NCBI GenBank assembly: GCA_016716065.1
Contig: JADJXA010000001.1
Coordinates: 558,001-622,000, forward strand
Direction: 5' to 3'
Length of the DNA stretch: 64,000 nt
Source of the DNA: Candidatus Leptovillus gracilis
GTDB taxonomy: Bacteria > Chloroflexota > Anaerolineae > Promineifilales > Promineifilaceae
The translations under genes and the position numbers were made by a program. Shown piece after piece: positions 16,237-25,209 of the stretch (position 1 is the stretch's first letter; each line of letters opens with the position of its first letter). The notes under the pieces were generated by a model. The model was given only the letters and a program-made list of their open reading frames with translations. It was not told the origin of the DNA and did not search any database.

Positions 16237-17951
16237 AAGACTGCCGGTTCATAATCCGCCACTTCATCTTCGTAGAGGATGGTGTATTGGTAGCCCTGTT
16301 CCGTCAGGAAAAGCTGGCGGTTGGCGCTGTACTGTTGGTCTACCGTGTCTTTGGTGACGATGGTGTAAAAATGAGCCATCTGGTCATCGTGGGGGCGCAA
16401 AATACGGCCGAGCCGCTGCGCCTCTTCCTGGCGGCTGCCAAACATGCCGCTGATCTGCACCATCACGTTGGCGTTGGGCAGGTCTACGGCAAAATTTCCC
16501 ACTTTCGACACAATCAATACCGGGATTTCGCCCGTTTTGAACTTGGCGTACAGTTCCCGCCGCTGCTTCACGCTGGTTTTGCCGGTAATCAGCGGCGCGT
16601 TGTAGCGGCGGCACACTTTGTCTAGCTGGTCCAGGTACATGCCGATAATCAGTACCTGGTCGCGGCGGTGTTTGATGAGCAGTTCGTCTAAAATTTTGAA
16701 TTTGTCTTTGTTTTCGGCGGCGATGCGGTATTTGTCGCGGTCTTCGGCGATGGCATATTCCAGGCGCGTTTCGTGGGGCAAGGGTATGCGCACCTCCACC
16801 ACGTCGGCGGTGGCGATCCAACCCTGGCGCTCCAAATCTTTCCAGGGCACGTCATACTTTTTGGGGCCGATGAGCGAAAAGACGTCTTCCTGGCGGCCGT
16901 CTTCCCGTACCAGCGTCGCCGTCAGGCCCAAGCGCCGCCGCGCCTGCAATTCGGCCGTGATGCTAAAGACCGGGGCGGGCAGCAAATGCACCTCGTCGTA
17001 AATAATCAGCCCCCAGTTGTGATCGTTGAACAGGCTGAAATGGGGGTACTGCTCCTGATAAGGGGCCGTTTTTTCCACGCCGCGCTTGCGGTAGGTCATC
17101 GTCTGGTAGGTGGAAATGGTGATGGGGCGGATTTCCTTGCGTTGGCCGGAATATTCGCCCACCAACTCCGGCGTCAGGGTGGTTTTGTCCAGCAGTTCGT
17201 CAATCCACTGCCGCACCGACACCGTGTTAGGCGTGAGGATGAGCGTACTGCACTGCATCTCGTTCATCACCGACAGGCCGACGATGGTTTTGCCCGCGCC
17301 GCAGGGCAGCACAATCACGCCGGAGCCGCCATGGTCGGCGCCATCGGCATAAAAGACAGCGCCGGCTTCTTGCTGGTAATGGCGCAGGGCAAACGGCTTG
17401 CCACTGTTGGTCAGCAGGGGCACATCAAAATGCACCACATCGCCAGAGACGTACCCGGCCAAATCTTCCGCCGGGTAGCCGATGTTGACCAGCGCTTGTT
17501 TGATGTGGCCGCGCCGCCCCGGATTGACACGCAGGGTGTTGGCGTCTTCCTGGGTGATAATATAGGGTTGTAACTCTTTGCGCCGCTGGAGTTCCAGGAT
17601 GAGAGGCACATCGGTGGAGCTGAGCAGCAGGTCTTCGTCGCGGCGGGTGAGGCGGACACGGCCGTAGCGCCCGATGTACTCCCGAATATCCACCTCTACG
17701 TTGCCGGGCAGGGGATACTTACTGTAACGCCCTAAGCCTGTGATGATGGCGTCGGCCGCCATGCCGGAAGAGGCGGCGTTCCACAACGAGAGCGGGGAAA
17801 TGCGGTAGGTGTGGATGTATTCCGGGCTTTTTTCCAACTCGGCGAAGCGTGACAGCACATCGCGCGCTTCCTGATAGAGCGCGTTGTTCACTTCCAGCAG
17901 GACGCTTTTATCCCCCTGGACGATGATGGGGTTCTGAGGATTATATTGCAT
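16218..17951 (-). CDS. XPB-type DNA helicase
   Basis: 577 residues, typical for bacterial XPB. The N-terminal domain (1-185) includes a damage-recognition-like part. Superfamily 2 core: ALRHYQQEA, Walker A PCGAGKT (216-222), DEVH (319-322), LTATLVRED with the XPB RED motif (349-351), and GSRQEEAQRLGRILR (motif VI). XPB is a 3'-5' translocase that opens DNA around lesions or promoters; in archaea it pairs with the Bax1 nuclease, which is absent here. Its neighbours are four XPB-N-like or SWIM proteins and an SNF2 ATPase, suggesting a multi-subunit translocase system. Gaps are 118 nt upstream and 29 nt downstream. Confidence 0.92.
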   Translation of the reverse strand: MQYNPQNPIIVQGDKSVLLEVNNALYQEARDVLSRFAELEKSPEYIHTYRISPLSLWNAASSGMAADAIITGLGRYSKYPLPGNVEVDIREYIGRYGRVRLTRRDEDLLLSSTDVPLILELQRRKELQPYIITQEDANTLRVNPGRRGHIKQALVNIGYPAEDLAGYVSGDVVHFDVPLLTNSGKPFALRHYQQEAGAVFYADGADHGGSGVIVLPCGAGKTIVGLSVMNEMQCSTLILTPNTVSVRQWIDELLDKTTLTPELVGEYSGQRKEIRPITISTYQTMTYRKRGVEKTAPYQEQYPHFSLFNDHNWGLIIYDEVHLLPAPVFSITAELQARRRLGLTATLVREDGRQEDVFSLIGPKKYDVPWKDLERQGWIATADVVEVRIPLPHETRLEYAIAEDRDKYRIAAENKDKFKILDELLIKHRRDQVLIIGMYLDQLDKVCRRYNAPLITGKTSVKQRRELYAKFKTGEIPVLIVSKVGNFAVDLPNANVMVQISGMFGSRQEEAQRLGRILRPHDDQMAHFYTIVTKDTVDQQYSANRQLFLTEQGYQYTILYEDEVADYEPAVLDRKGL

Positions 17952-18026
17952 ACGTGTTTAACCGTTTCTGTTTGAAACGCCTGATTATGCAAGGTCTGGC
18001 AAAGTCTGGCAAGTCGTATTCATGAA

Positions 18027-18073
18027 AGCGAGAGAAAGAGGGGAGGTCACTCTCGCTCTGGCTCTCGCTCTAG
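18027..18073. repeat. GAGAGCGA-type inverted repeat
   Basis: GCGAGAGAAAGAG is followed by TCTCGCTCTGGCTCTCGCTC, a tandem with its inverted partner. It lies between two cluster genes and supplies the TAG stop (minus strand) of the upstream gene. Confidence 0.65.
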
Positions 18074-19872
18074 CTGTTCTTGTCAGCGGCGGCGATTTTC
18101 AGGGTGTACTGCTGGCGTAGGGCGTCCAGGGCAGCGTCTACCTGGGGCTGGTATGGACGGCCGTAGGTGATGGCTAAACGGGTGGGGTCGGCGGTGAAGA
18201 GGCAGCGTTGGGCCACCAGGGCGGCGCGCAGCTGCTCAAAGGTTTCGGCGGAGGGGGCGGTTAGCTGGATGATCGTTTCGCGCTGTAAGGTTAAGGTGGG
18301 TTTGGGCGGCGGTTTGAGCCGCTCTTTGACCTCTTTTTGTTGGGGGAAGCGGGTTTGGGCGGCCGGGGGCAGCAAGGTCAGGGCATTCTCGCCATGGTGG
18401 ATGGCGATAGGAACCTGTTCTGCCTGGGAAAGCATATCAAATACTTTACTGGGCCGGCGGATAAGGCGTAAAGTAGGCGAGATGTGGGCCACAATCAGGT
18501 CGTCTAGTTCGGGCAGCCGGGCGTTCCCTTCCAGCAGCGCCAGATCGCTGTAGAGGGTGAAGGTGTTGGCCTGCCCGGACCATTCTTCCAGCTCGATGGC
18601 GACGTTGCGAGGCAGCGGAGCCTGCACCAACTCTGTCAGGAGGGCCAGGATGTTTAGCTGTTCGTTGGCGGCGAGGACGCTTTTGACGAGGGTTTTGTCG
18701 AGTTTGAGGATGCTGACGTTGTCGGTGGTGAGGCGTTGGGTGAACGGCCGTAACTGTTCCAGGACGCTCGCCGGATAAAAGGGGGCTTCTACGTGAATCT
18801 CGAAGGTGGGCAGCACGGTGACGGTGGGGGTGATGGGGGTGTTGGTGATGAATTGGCGGAAACGGCCGTTTAGCCGAAACGCTGCCAACGTCCCCATCTC
18901 TGGAAAGTCTCCTTTATATGGGTTGGGGTCATAGGCCACGTCTATGTAGCCCAATGTCAACGGGATGCCTTCCAGGAACCGTTCCACATACCGCCCTTCC
19001 ACCCGCTGGAAACCATCCGGCGCATCGTCTGGAATAGGCTCGCGGTTGTGACCATAATAATCCTGGCTGCTGCTTGTTTCATAGAAATTGCCATACCGGG
19101 CCAATGTCTGTGGACGATTCCATTGATTGGTTTTGGGCAAATCGGCCGCCGGCGGAATTAAAAAGTAGGGATACTGCTGCTGTAAATAGCCAATCAGCGA
19201 AGCGGTGGTATACCATTGACCCACTGCCAGATGGGCCAGCAGCCCAAAAAGGAAATGGCGTATCTGCACAAAATCAAGCAGCGGCATAACGCCGGTAGCT
19301 GAACCCCATATGGGAAAAGTTCCGAGTTCACTTTGGAGCTGCCGGTCGTAGAACTCGCGGTATTTTTTATCGTTGCACAGCACGGCAAACAACCGCTTTT
19401 CCTGTTCTAACAAAGGCAGATCCAGAAACGCCTGGTACACATCCGCCCGAAAGGTGATGTAATTATCGGGGAAAGAGGGTTCTACGCTGCTGTAACCGGC
19501 ATATTGGCCTTTGGTATCATAAGAGGTAAAGCCAAGTTGCAGACACAAACTGTCTATGGCATCCAGCCAATCTGAATACCCTTCTTTCTCCACATCAGCG
19601 GCGCAGTCGGGGTGGCTCATGACCTTGGCCAGGCGGCGAGCTTCGGTTTTGGGTATCTGGTTGCTGCGGTGGGCGCGTTTTATTTCCCGGCCGCGAATGT
19701 ATTCGACAAAAGCGTGGATGTCGCGCCGGATGTCGTAGGGGTTGCTGTAGACGCGCAGGCCATCCGGTGTACGCGTTTCCAGGCGTGGGGGCGCTGCGGG
19801 CGGCAGGTTCCGGTGGCGCGCGGCCGATGGACGAGCTTCTGGTTTGGGGGCGGGTTGAGGTTTACGCTTCAT
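18070..19872 (-). CDS. XPB-N-like protein of the helicase cluster
   Basis: 600 residues from ATG 19872, chosen because it overlaps the end of the preceding gene by 11 nt, implying translational coupling; an upstream in-frame extension would lie wholly inside that gene. The first 40 residues are Pro/Ala/Arg-rich and probably disordered. Residues about 345-470 (PTVTVLPTFEIHVEAPFYP, LEQLRPFTQRLTTDNVSILKL, LPRNVAIELEEWSGQ, LALLEGNARL) align by eye with the Helicase_C_3-like domain of the 11400-13766 protein, including LPxN-x5-EW. No nuclease or ATPase motif was seen. Function is unknown; an accessory role to XPB/SNF2 is inferred from position. Confidence 0.6.
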   Translation of the reverse strand: MKRKPQPAPKPEARPSAARHRNLPPAAPPRLETRTPDGLRVYSNPYDIRRDIHAFVEYIRGREIKRAHRSNQIPKTEARRLAKVMSHPDCAADVEKEGYSDWLDAIDSLCLQLGFTSYDTKGQYAGYSSVEPSFPDNYITFRADVYQAFLDLPLLEQEKRLFAVLCNDKKYREFYDRQLQSELGTFPIWGSATGVMPLLDFVQIRHFLFGLLAHLAVGQWYTTASLIGYLQQQYPYFLIPPAADLPKTNQWNRPQTLARYGNFYETSSSQDYYGHNREPIPDDAPDGFQRVEGRYVERFLEGIPLTLGYIDVAYDPNPYKGDFPEMGTLAAFRLNGRFRQFITNTPITPTVTVLPTFEIHVEAPFYPASVLEQLRPFTQRLTTDNVSILKLDKTLVKSVLAANEQLNILALLTELVQAPLPRNVAIELEEWSGQANTFTLYSDLALLEGNARLPELDDLIVAHISPTLRLIRRPSKVFDMLSQAEQVPIAIHHGENALTLLPPAAQTRFPQQKEVKERLKPPPKPTLTLQRETIIQLTAPSAETFEQLRAALVAQRCLFTADPTRLAITYGRPYQPQVDAALDALRQQYTLKIAAADKNS

Positions 19873-21238
19873 AATATTTGATGACGTGGCCGGCCTGCTC
19901 GACAATCCGTTTGACCTTGTTGATAGCTTTGGGCGGGAAGGCAACATATTCGTCCGCCAAGACGATGAATTCATCGCTTTTTAGGCCGCGCTCTAACTGC
20001 ACGCGCAAGGTGAGATCGGTGACGCAGGCGATCATGAGATTGCTGTGGACGATTTGTTTGCCCCACCGTTTTTGGGCGGTTTGCCAGGTTGTGGCAAAGG
20101 CGGGCGCGTGTTGGATGAGCCATTGCACCAGGGGCGCGCTGCGCAGCGAGAGGGCCTCTCCGGTACGAACCAGGTTGGGCACGGCGTAGAGTTCGTCTGT
20201 GAGGGTGAAGTGGGCCATCTGGTTAAGCTGCTCCAGGGCCAGGTAGGGGATGGTGTGCAGGTTGACGCGCACGGTGTGGTCGTTGATCACTGTCAGGTAA
20301 TCGTCGGGGGCAAGGGCGGTTTCGTCGGTGGGGTCCAGGTCGGCCAGGCGATAGTGGTAACGGCCGTTTTCCCCCTGCCGCGCCAGATACCCCCACTGCC
20401 AGCCCAAATGACACACCTCTTCGCTTTGGGCCGGGTAGCCGATGAACAGGCTCAGCGGCGCGTCGAGCTGGTCCGGGGCGATCCATTCATCTGGGGGCAG
20501 CAGCCGCAGCCAATAGGTCAGGGCGTCCAGCAGGGGAATATCCTGGGATGGCGTAGGGGGGAATTTTTCTTTGGGGCGTTTTGGCAGGAGGGTGCGCCAG
20601 GCTGCTTTTTGCCATTCGGTCAGGTCGGCGGCGCGAAACGGCCGTACGTCTGTGAGAAGACGGCCGTTTTCCAGCGTCAGTGTATAGCCCAGCAAGGTTG
20701 AACCGGGCGCTTTGCTCTGCCCCAACAAAGCCACCAGTTTGGCTCGGGGCACATCCCGCTGCACGTCTCCCGGACCCGCCAGCTGCGCCGTCTTCAGCGG
20801 AGAGGGCAGGTAGGGCAAAAACTCCGGCGGAAGGACAAAGCGCCACTGCGCCATTTTTGTCTCACCGCCCAACACATCTTGCCCCATGATCAGCAATCCC
20901 CGGCGCACCAGCCTATCGCGCACTTCCTTAAACACAGGCTGATAACGCTGGCTGTAAGTCCAGTAGCCGGCGGAGCGCCCAGAAGGATACAGGCGTTCAA
21001 ACAGGTTAATCGCCGCCGCTTCCTGGCGCAGATGCAGGAAGTGCAGCATCACCACTTCGTCCGGGGTTAATTTGGCCATGGCCTGCGCCACGCCAACGGG
21101 GGACAGGTAGTAGTTTTCCAATGCGGCGCGGGAAGACAATTCGGTGGCGGTGAAGCCACGCGCTTTGCCGATGGCGTTGATATCAGCCTGACTGAGCAGG
21201 TCGTGGCACATTTGACGCAGGTAGGTGGTGGTACTCAT
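19862..21238 (-). CDS. XPB-N-like/winged-helix protein of the helicase cluster
   Basis: 458 residues. The N-terminus (LLSQADINAIGKARGF, then LTPDEVVMLHFLHLRQ) resembles the SAP/winged-helix start of the other cluster accessory proteins. The C-terminal 150 residues (LTVINDHTVRVNLHTIPYLALEQLNQMAHF, SAPLVQWLIQHAP, LMIACVTDLTLRVQLERG) appear to be a diverged version of the XPB-N-like domain; this relation is by eye and less sure than for the two neighbours. No catalytic motif was seen. The stop overlaps the next start by 11 nt; the gap to the upstream zinc protein is 41 nt. Confidence 0.55.
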   Translation of the reverse strand: MSTTTYLRQMCHDLLSQADINAIGKARGFTATELSSRAALENYYLSPVGVAQAMAKLTPDEVVMLHFLHLRQEAAAINLFERLYPSGRSAGYWTYSQRYQPVFKEVRDRLVRRGLLIMGQDVLGGETKMAQWRFVLPPEFLPYLPSPLKTAQLAGPGDVQRDVPRAKLVALLGQSKAPGSTLLGYTLTLENGRLLTDVRPFRAADLTEWQKAAWRTLLPKRPKEKFPPTPSQDIPLLDALTYWLRLLPPDEWIAPDQLDAPLSLFIGYPAQSEEVCHLGWQWGYLARQGENGRYHYRLADLDPTDETALAPDDYLTVINDHTVRVNLHTIPYLALEQLNQMAHFTLTDELYAVPNLVRTGEALSLRSAPLVQWLIQHAPAFATTWQTAQKRWGKQIVHSNLMIACVTDLTLRVQLERGLKSDEFIVLADEYVAFPPKAINKVKRIVEQAGHVIKYYEA

Positions 21239-21279
21239 GGGTAAATGATTCTAATGGTTTGCAGAGCGTGAATCAAGGG

Positions 21280-23088
21280 TTATTTCCAATAGAGGCGGGC
21301 AAAGGTGTCTCGGGCTTCGGTTAATGCCGCTTCGTTTTTCCACAGGCCAAATAAATCGTATTTGGCTACGCGGTAAGGTTCTCTGGTCAGCGACGACAGG
21401 CGGTTGTAAGCGATCTTTTGTGGCGGCAGGTCATATTCTTCAGCAAAAGCGAGGAGTTCGTCGCGGATTTGCTTTTCGATGTACTGGAGTTCAAACGGCC
21501 GTATCACCACCCCGCTCGCCGGACACGCTTCCCCTTTTTCGCATTCGCAATTGCGCAAAATGCCGCCTTCACCGGGCGTCAGTTTCCAGGTGCGGACGGC
21601 GATTTCTCGCTCTCGTTTGCCCAGCATAAAAGCAGTGACCGCGTTATGGTGCAGCACCACCTCCATGAGCAGCGGTTTTGGCCCGCCTTTGACTGGCCGG
21701 GTTGGCTTTGGTGCGGCTTTGGGCGCGGGTTTTGTCTTTGGGGGCGGGGTTTTGGCGCGGCTTTGGGGGCGCGGCGGGGGCAGGGCTGGCTCTTTGACCG
21801 GCGGCGCGGTTTTGGCGGCTGGGTTCAGGGGACGGCCGTTATCCGCGTGGCATAGTCCACGATGGCTCTGGCAGGTGTAGCGGCCGCAGTCTGGGCAGAG
21901 AATGCGGCTGTGCTGGCAGAGCGGCTGCTGGCATACGTCGCACACGCCCACCTCGTCGGCGCAATCCTGGCAGAAGACGCGCTTGCAATCTATGCAGGCG
22001 GGGGCCAGGCAGTTTTCGTGGGCCAGGTGGCCGTTGTGGCACAGGTAGACGCGCTGGCCGGGCTGCCCGCAGACGTGGCAGTGCAGTGGCTCTAATTGGC
22101 GTCGCAGAGGGTCCCACACCGCATGGGCGCCAATCGAAGTGGTGCGGTTGGCGATTTGCGTCGGTTGGCTGAGTTTGGCCTGCTGGATGATGAGCAGGTT
22201 GAGGAGGGTAAGGTTGATGCGTATCTGGTAGCGTTCATCCAGATCGGCTAATTTGTGGGCGCGTTCGGTTTGCACGGCCGTCAGCTTGTCTTGCAGCGCG
22301 GCGCGGCGGTCGGCGGAGGCGCTTTTTAGGCGGGTTTGCAGGTCTTTTTCCAGGCTGGCGTAGTAATCGCCGAGGCGGGCTTCGTCGAGCTGGCGGAAGC
22401 GCGTGACGCGCTTTTGCAGGGCGTCGAGGTCGGTCTGCATTTCTTGGAGAACGGCCGTTTGCGCTCGTTCCAGCAAAGCGGCCAGGGTTTTCTCGTCCAA
22501 TGGCGTCTTGAGAGGCGGGCCACCTTTGGGCTGCCAGCGGATGGGGGCGTCGGGCAGGGAATGGAGGATGGCGTCGGGAGCAGCAGCCGTTGCCTGGCTT
22601 TCGATGGCGGCGGCGTTGGCGACGCGGCTGCCGGTATGGGCGTCCATCAATACCGAGACTACTCGCTCTTGTTTGTCGTCGGTCAGAATGGCGGCTTTAA
22701 AATTGAAGCGGATGTAGGTGCTGCGGACGCGGGCGACGGTGGAGCGCTTTTGCCGTTCAACCCGCGCATTCAGGATCACCCAGCTGTCGGCGGCCAGGTC
22801 GTCCAGAGCGGTTTTGTCCAGGCGCAGGTCGTTGATGGTGAGGGTGGTAGAGGCAGAACGGCCGTTGACTTCCTGCACCATCTGTTCCACCAGGGGGTGG
22901 TTGTAACCCAGTTGGGTCACATCCTCCCGTTCGGTGTCGTTGAAGGCCAATTGCACATAGGGGTCAACCTGCCAGCGCTGGGCCACCTTCTCCGGCAGCA
23001 GCACCTCATAGACGCGGAAAGCTGGCGGCTCTATCAGGCTGCCCACTTCTTCTAAATAACCTAAAACAAAAGTTTCTAGTTCGCTCAT
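21280..23088 (-). CDS. Cys-rich zinc-binding partner protein of SNF2 ATPase
   Basis: 602 residues. Residues about 1-190 form a mixed alpha/beta domain. Residues 205-300 are helical and probably coiled coil (VLQEMQTDLDALQKR, DRRAALQDKLTAVQTERAHK). At about 330-420 there is a dense Cys/His block with at least seven CxxC pairs (CHVCGQPG, CIDCKRVFCQDC, CDVCQQPLC, CPDCGRYTC), RING- or B-box-like, able to hold three to four zinc ions. A Pro/Lys/Ala-rich linker (about 425-475) and a C-terminal domain follow. It lies 33 nt downstream of the SNF2 gene, so a partner or regulatory subunit is likely. No named family was recognised with certainty. Confidence 0.6.
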   Translation of the reverse strand: MSELETFVLGYLEEVGSLIEPPAFRVYEVLLPEKVAQRWQVDPYVQLAFNDTEREDVTQLGYNHPLVEQMVQEVNGRSASTTLTINDLRLDKTALDDLAADSWVILNARVERQKRSTVARVRSTYIRFNFKAAILTDDKQERVVSVLMDAHTGSRVANAAAIESQATAAAPDAILHSLPDAPIRWQPKGGPPLKTPLDEKTLAALLERAQTAVLQEMQTDLDALQKRVTRFRQLDEARLGDYYASLEKDLQTRLKSASADRRAALQDKLTAVQTERAHKLADLDERYQIRINLTLLNLLIIQQAKLSQPTQIANRTTSIGAHAVWDPLRRQLEPLHCHVCGQPGQRVYLCHNGHLAHENCLAPACIDCKRVFCQDCADEVGVCDVCQQPLCQHSRILCPDCGRYTCQSHRGLCHADNGRPLNPAAKTAPPVKEPALPPPRPQSRAKTPPPKTKPAPKAAPKPTRPVKGGPKPLLMEVVLHHNAVTAFMLGKREREIAVRTWKLTPGEGGILRNCECEKGEACPASGVVIRPFELQYIEKQIRDELLAFAEEYDLPPQKIAYNRLSSLTREPYRVAKYDLFGLWKNEAALTEARDTFARLYWK

Positions 23089-23090
23089 AC

Positions 23091-23121
23091 GGATTGACGA
23101 TTGACGATTGACGATTGACGA
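23091..23121. repeat. GATTGAC tandem repeat
   Basis: Four units of GATTGAC fill the 33-nt gap between the SNF2 and zinc-protein genes and place the SNF2 stop codon within the array. A related TTGACGATTG piece ends the LOG gene near 34,098. Confidence 0.75.
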
Positions 23122-24873
23122 TTACGCCGTGAAGTCCTCGCCGAAGAGGGTTTCGTCGAAGGTTTGGATACGGCGCATGGTTTCGCGGGCGGCGAGGAGG
23201 CGGTTGCCGAGGTCGTCCATGCTGCTTTCCAGGCCGGTTTCATCGGCGCTGTTGAGCCATACTTCCAACAGCATCTCCTCGAAGTCTTGCTCCTGGGTCA
23301 GGTAGCCTAAAATCATCTCCATTTCGCCGATGACCAGTTCAAACATGTTCAGCTTGCGGTCTAAAATATTGAGCAGGTAATCTTCGATAGTCCCCTGGGC
23401 CGAGAGGTTGAAAATCTCTACCTGTCGGTTTTGCCCGACGCGATGAATGCGGCCAACGCGCTGTTCGATGCGCTGCGGGTTCCAGGGCAGGTCGAAGTTG
23501 ACCATGATGTGGCAGAATTGCAGGTTGCGCCCTTCGCCGGCCGCTTCAGTGGAAAGCAGGACGCGCCCGTCTGTTTCAAAGCGGCGAATGGCTTCATCTT
23601 TTTGCTGGATGGTGAGGCCGCCGTGGTAGGGAATGAATTCGATGCCAACGGCCGTTAACCGTTCCGCCAGCGCCTCCAATGTCGCCTGAAAATGGGTAAA
23701 AACGAGCACGCGATCTTGTCCGGCGCCTTGCAGAATTTTCAGCAGCGCGTCGGCTTTGGCCCAATCGGTGACGGCGGCGGCTTCGTCGGCCAGGGCCAGC
23801 AGGCGTTTTTTGTGTGTTTTCCAGGCGGGTTGTTCGGCCATTTTGCGCAGGGTGTGGGTAACAGCCATGGCGCTGCTGCCAATCTCGCGCTGCAAAATCC
23901 CCAGCGTCAGCTTGCGCGCGCCACTGTCGCGCCCCTCTTGCAACGTCTGACGCACAAAATTGCTCACATTCTGGTAAAGGCTTTGCTCCGCCGGGGAGAG
24001 CGACAGGCGGATGGTGTGTGCCCGGCGCGGCGGCAGTTTTACATTCACCTGGCCGCGGCTGTGGCGGATCATCACATCGGCCATCAATTCGCGCAGCAGG
24101 CCGCGATTCTTGGGCGAGTGGGGGTCGCCCTTCACCACAAACTGGCGGCGGAATTCTTGCGGCGTGCTGAGTTGGCCTGGTTTCAGGATGGTTATGAGGT
24201 TATACAGCTCTTCCAGCCGGTTCTCTACCGGCGTGGCCGTGAGCATAAGGATGAAGCGTTTTTGCAGGTCGTTGACAAATTTCCAGGTGACGCTGCTGCG
24301 GTTTTTCAGGTGGTGGGCTTCATCCACGATGACCAGATCATAGGTGAGACTGGTGATGATGTCGCGGTTGCCGGTGTGGCGGGCGGCGGCGATGGAGGCG
24401 ATGACGCGGGGAAATCTGACCCAGGCGTCGTCGCCGGCGGCGCGGAAGGCTTCGTCGGTGTTGGTGACGAAGTCGCGCAGGCCGAATTTTTGCGCCAGCT
24501 CTTCACGCCACTGCTGCACCAGGCCGGGCGGGGTGAGGATGAGGATGCGTTCGACCATCTGGCGCATGAGGTATTCTTTGATAACCAGGCCGGCCTCGAT
24601 GGTTTTGCCCAGGCCGACTTCGTCGCATAACATGCCGCGCCCGCGAAAGCGGCGCAGGGCGGCCTGGGCGGCTTTAATTTGGTAGGAAAAAGGATCAAAG
24701 TGCAGGCTGTCCAGGCAGATGAGTTCGTCGAAGCCGCCGATGAGCAGCATGTGGGCGGCGGCGAGCTGCAGGCGATAGGCCTGGGGGGTGGTGAATTGGC
24801 GGTGGGCAACGGCCGTTAATACTGCTTCGGCCCCCGGTTGCAGGTGTATCGTTGGATTGATGCTGTTTTTCAT
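23122..24873 (-). CDS. SNF2/RapA-like superfamily 2 ATPase
   Basis: 583 residues, first gene of the seven-gene cluster. Motifs: FSYQIKAAQAALRRF (Q-like), Walker A DEVGLGKT (84-91), LILTPPGLVQQW (Ia), DEAH (184-187), LTATPVEN (III), FTHFQATLEAL, LLSTEAAGEGRNLQFC (V) and RIEQRVGRIHRVGQ (VI). This is the SNF2 double-stranded DNA translocase signature. It lacks HARP or chromodomain additions and any nuclease or methylase domain. Expression seems to start from a TATAAT box 8 nt before the ATG, without a Shine-Dalgarno. It presumably acts with the zinc protein encoded next. Confidence 0.9.
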   Translation of the reverse strand: MKNSINPTIHLQPGAEAVLTAVAHRQFTTPQAYRLQLAAAHMLLIGGFDELICLDSLHFDPFSYQIKAAQAALRRFRGRGMLCDEVGLGKTIEAGLVIKEYLMRQMVERILILTPPGLVQQWREELAQKFGLRDFVTNTDEAFRAAGDDAWVRFPRVIASIAAARHTGNRDIITSLTYDLVIVDEAHHLKNRSSVTWKFVNDLQKRFILMLTATPVENRLEELYNLITILKPGQLSTPQEFRRQFVVKGDPHSPKNRGLLRELMADVMIRHSRGQVNVKLPPRRAHTIRLSLSPAEQSLYQNVSNFVRQTLQEGRDSGARKLTLGILQREIGSSAMAVTHTLRKMAEQPAWKTHKKRLLALADEAAAVTDWAKADALLKILQGAGQDRVLVFTHFQATLEALAERLTAVGIEFIPYHGGLTIQQKDEAIRRFETDGRVLLSTEAAGEGRNLQFCHIMVNFDLPWNPQRIEQRVGRIHRVGQNRQVEIFNLSAQGTIEDYLLNILDRKLNMFELVIGEMEMILGYLTQEQDFEEMLLEVWLNSADETGLESSMDDLGNRLLAARETMRRIQTFDETLFGEDFTA

Positions 24874-24881
24874 GCGAACTG

Positions 24882-24887
24882 ATTATA
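24882..24887 (-). promoter_or_regulatory. -10 box of the helicase cluster (leaderless-type)
   Basis: A perfect TATAAT on the minus strand ends 8 nt before the SNF2 ATG, placing the expected transcription start at or next to the start codon. No convincing -35 or Shine-Dalgarno is visible. It is the only strong promoter-like site seen upstream of the seven-gene run. Confidence 0.5.
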
Positions 24888-25050
24888 GCGAAGTACAGGC
24901 AAACTTGCTTTTAACACGGTATGGCATGGTTTATTTTGAGCGAAATCTCCTTTACCAAAATTTTGCAGTTTGTCAGGCCGTTTCTTTACCCGCCCCCAAT
25001 TCTCGTTGACAGTAATTTCCAATAAACCACCACAAAAACAGACAAACCTA

Positions 25051-25078
25051 TTCACATCCTCGAAAACTCAAGTACAAT
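25051..25078 (+). promoter_or_regulatory. sigma70-like promoter before the GDPD gene
   Basis: TTCACA (25051-25056) and TACAAT (25073-25078), each one mismatch from consensus, with a 16-nt spacer. Transcription would start near 25,085. Confidence 0.45.
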
Positions 25079-25209
25079 GGTCGTTGAGCAGCAAGAGCCA
25101 CCCATCGTGTTGCCTTTTTGCCACTTGCTGGACCAATACAACTGGCGCGAAACCGTTTTGGTTTCCAGAATACTCCGGCGATTTACACGTCGTTACACTG
25201 AAAACTTAC

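Noticed and set aside
11400..24873. DISARM or other known SNF2-containing defence system
   Set aside because: No DNA methylase, phospholipase D domain or DUF1998 partner was seen; the only shared item is an SNF2-type ATPase.
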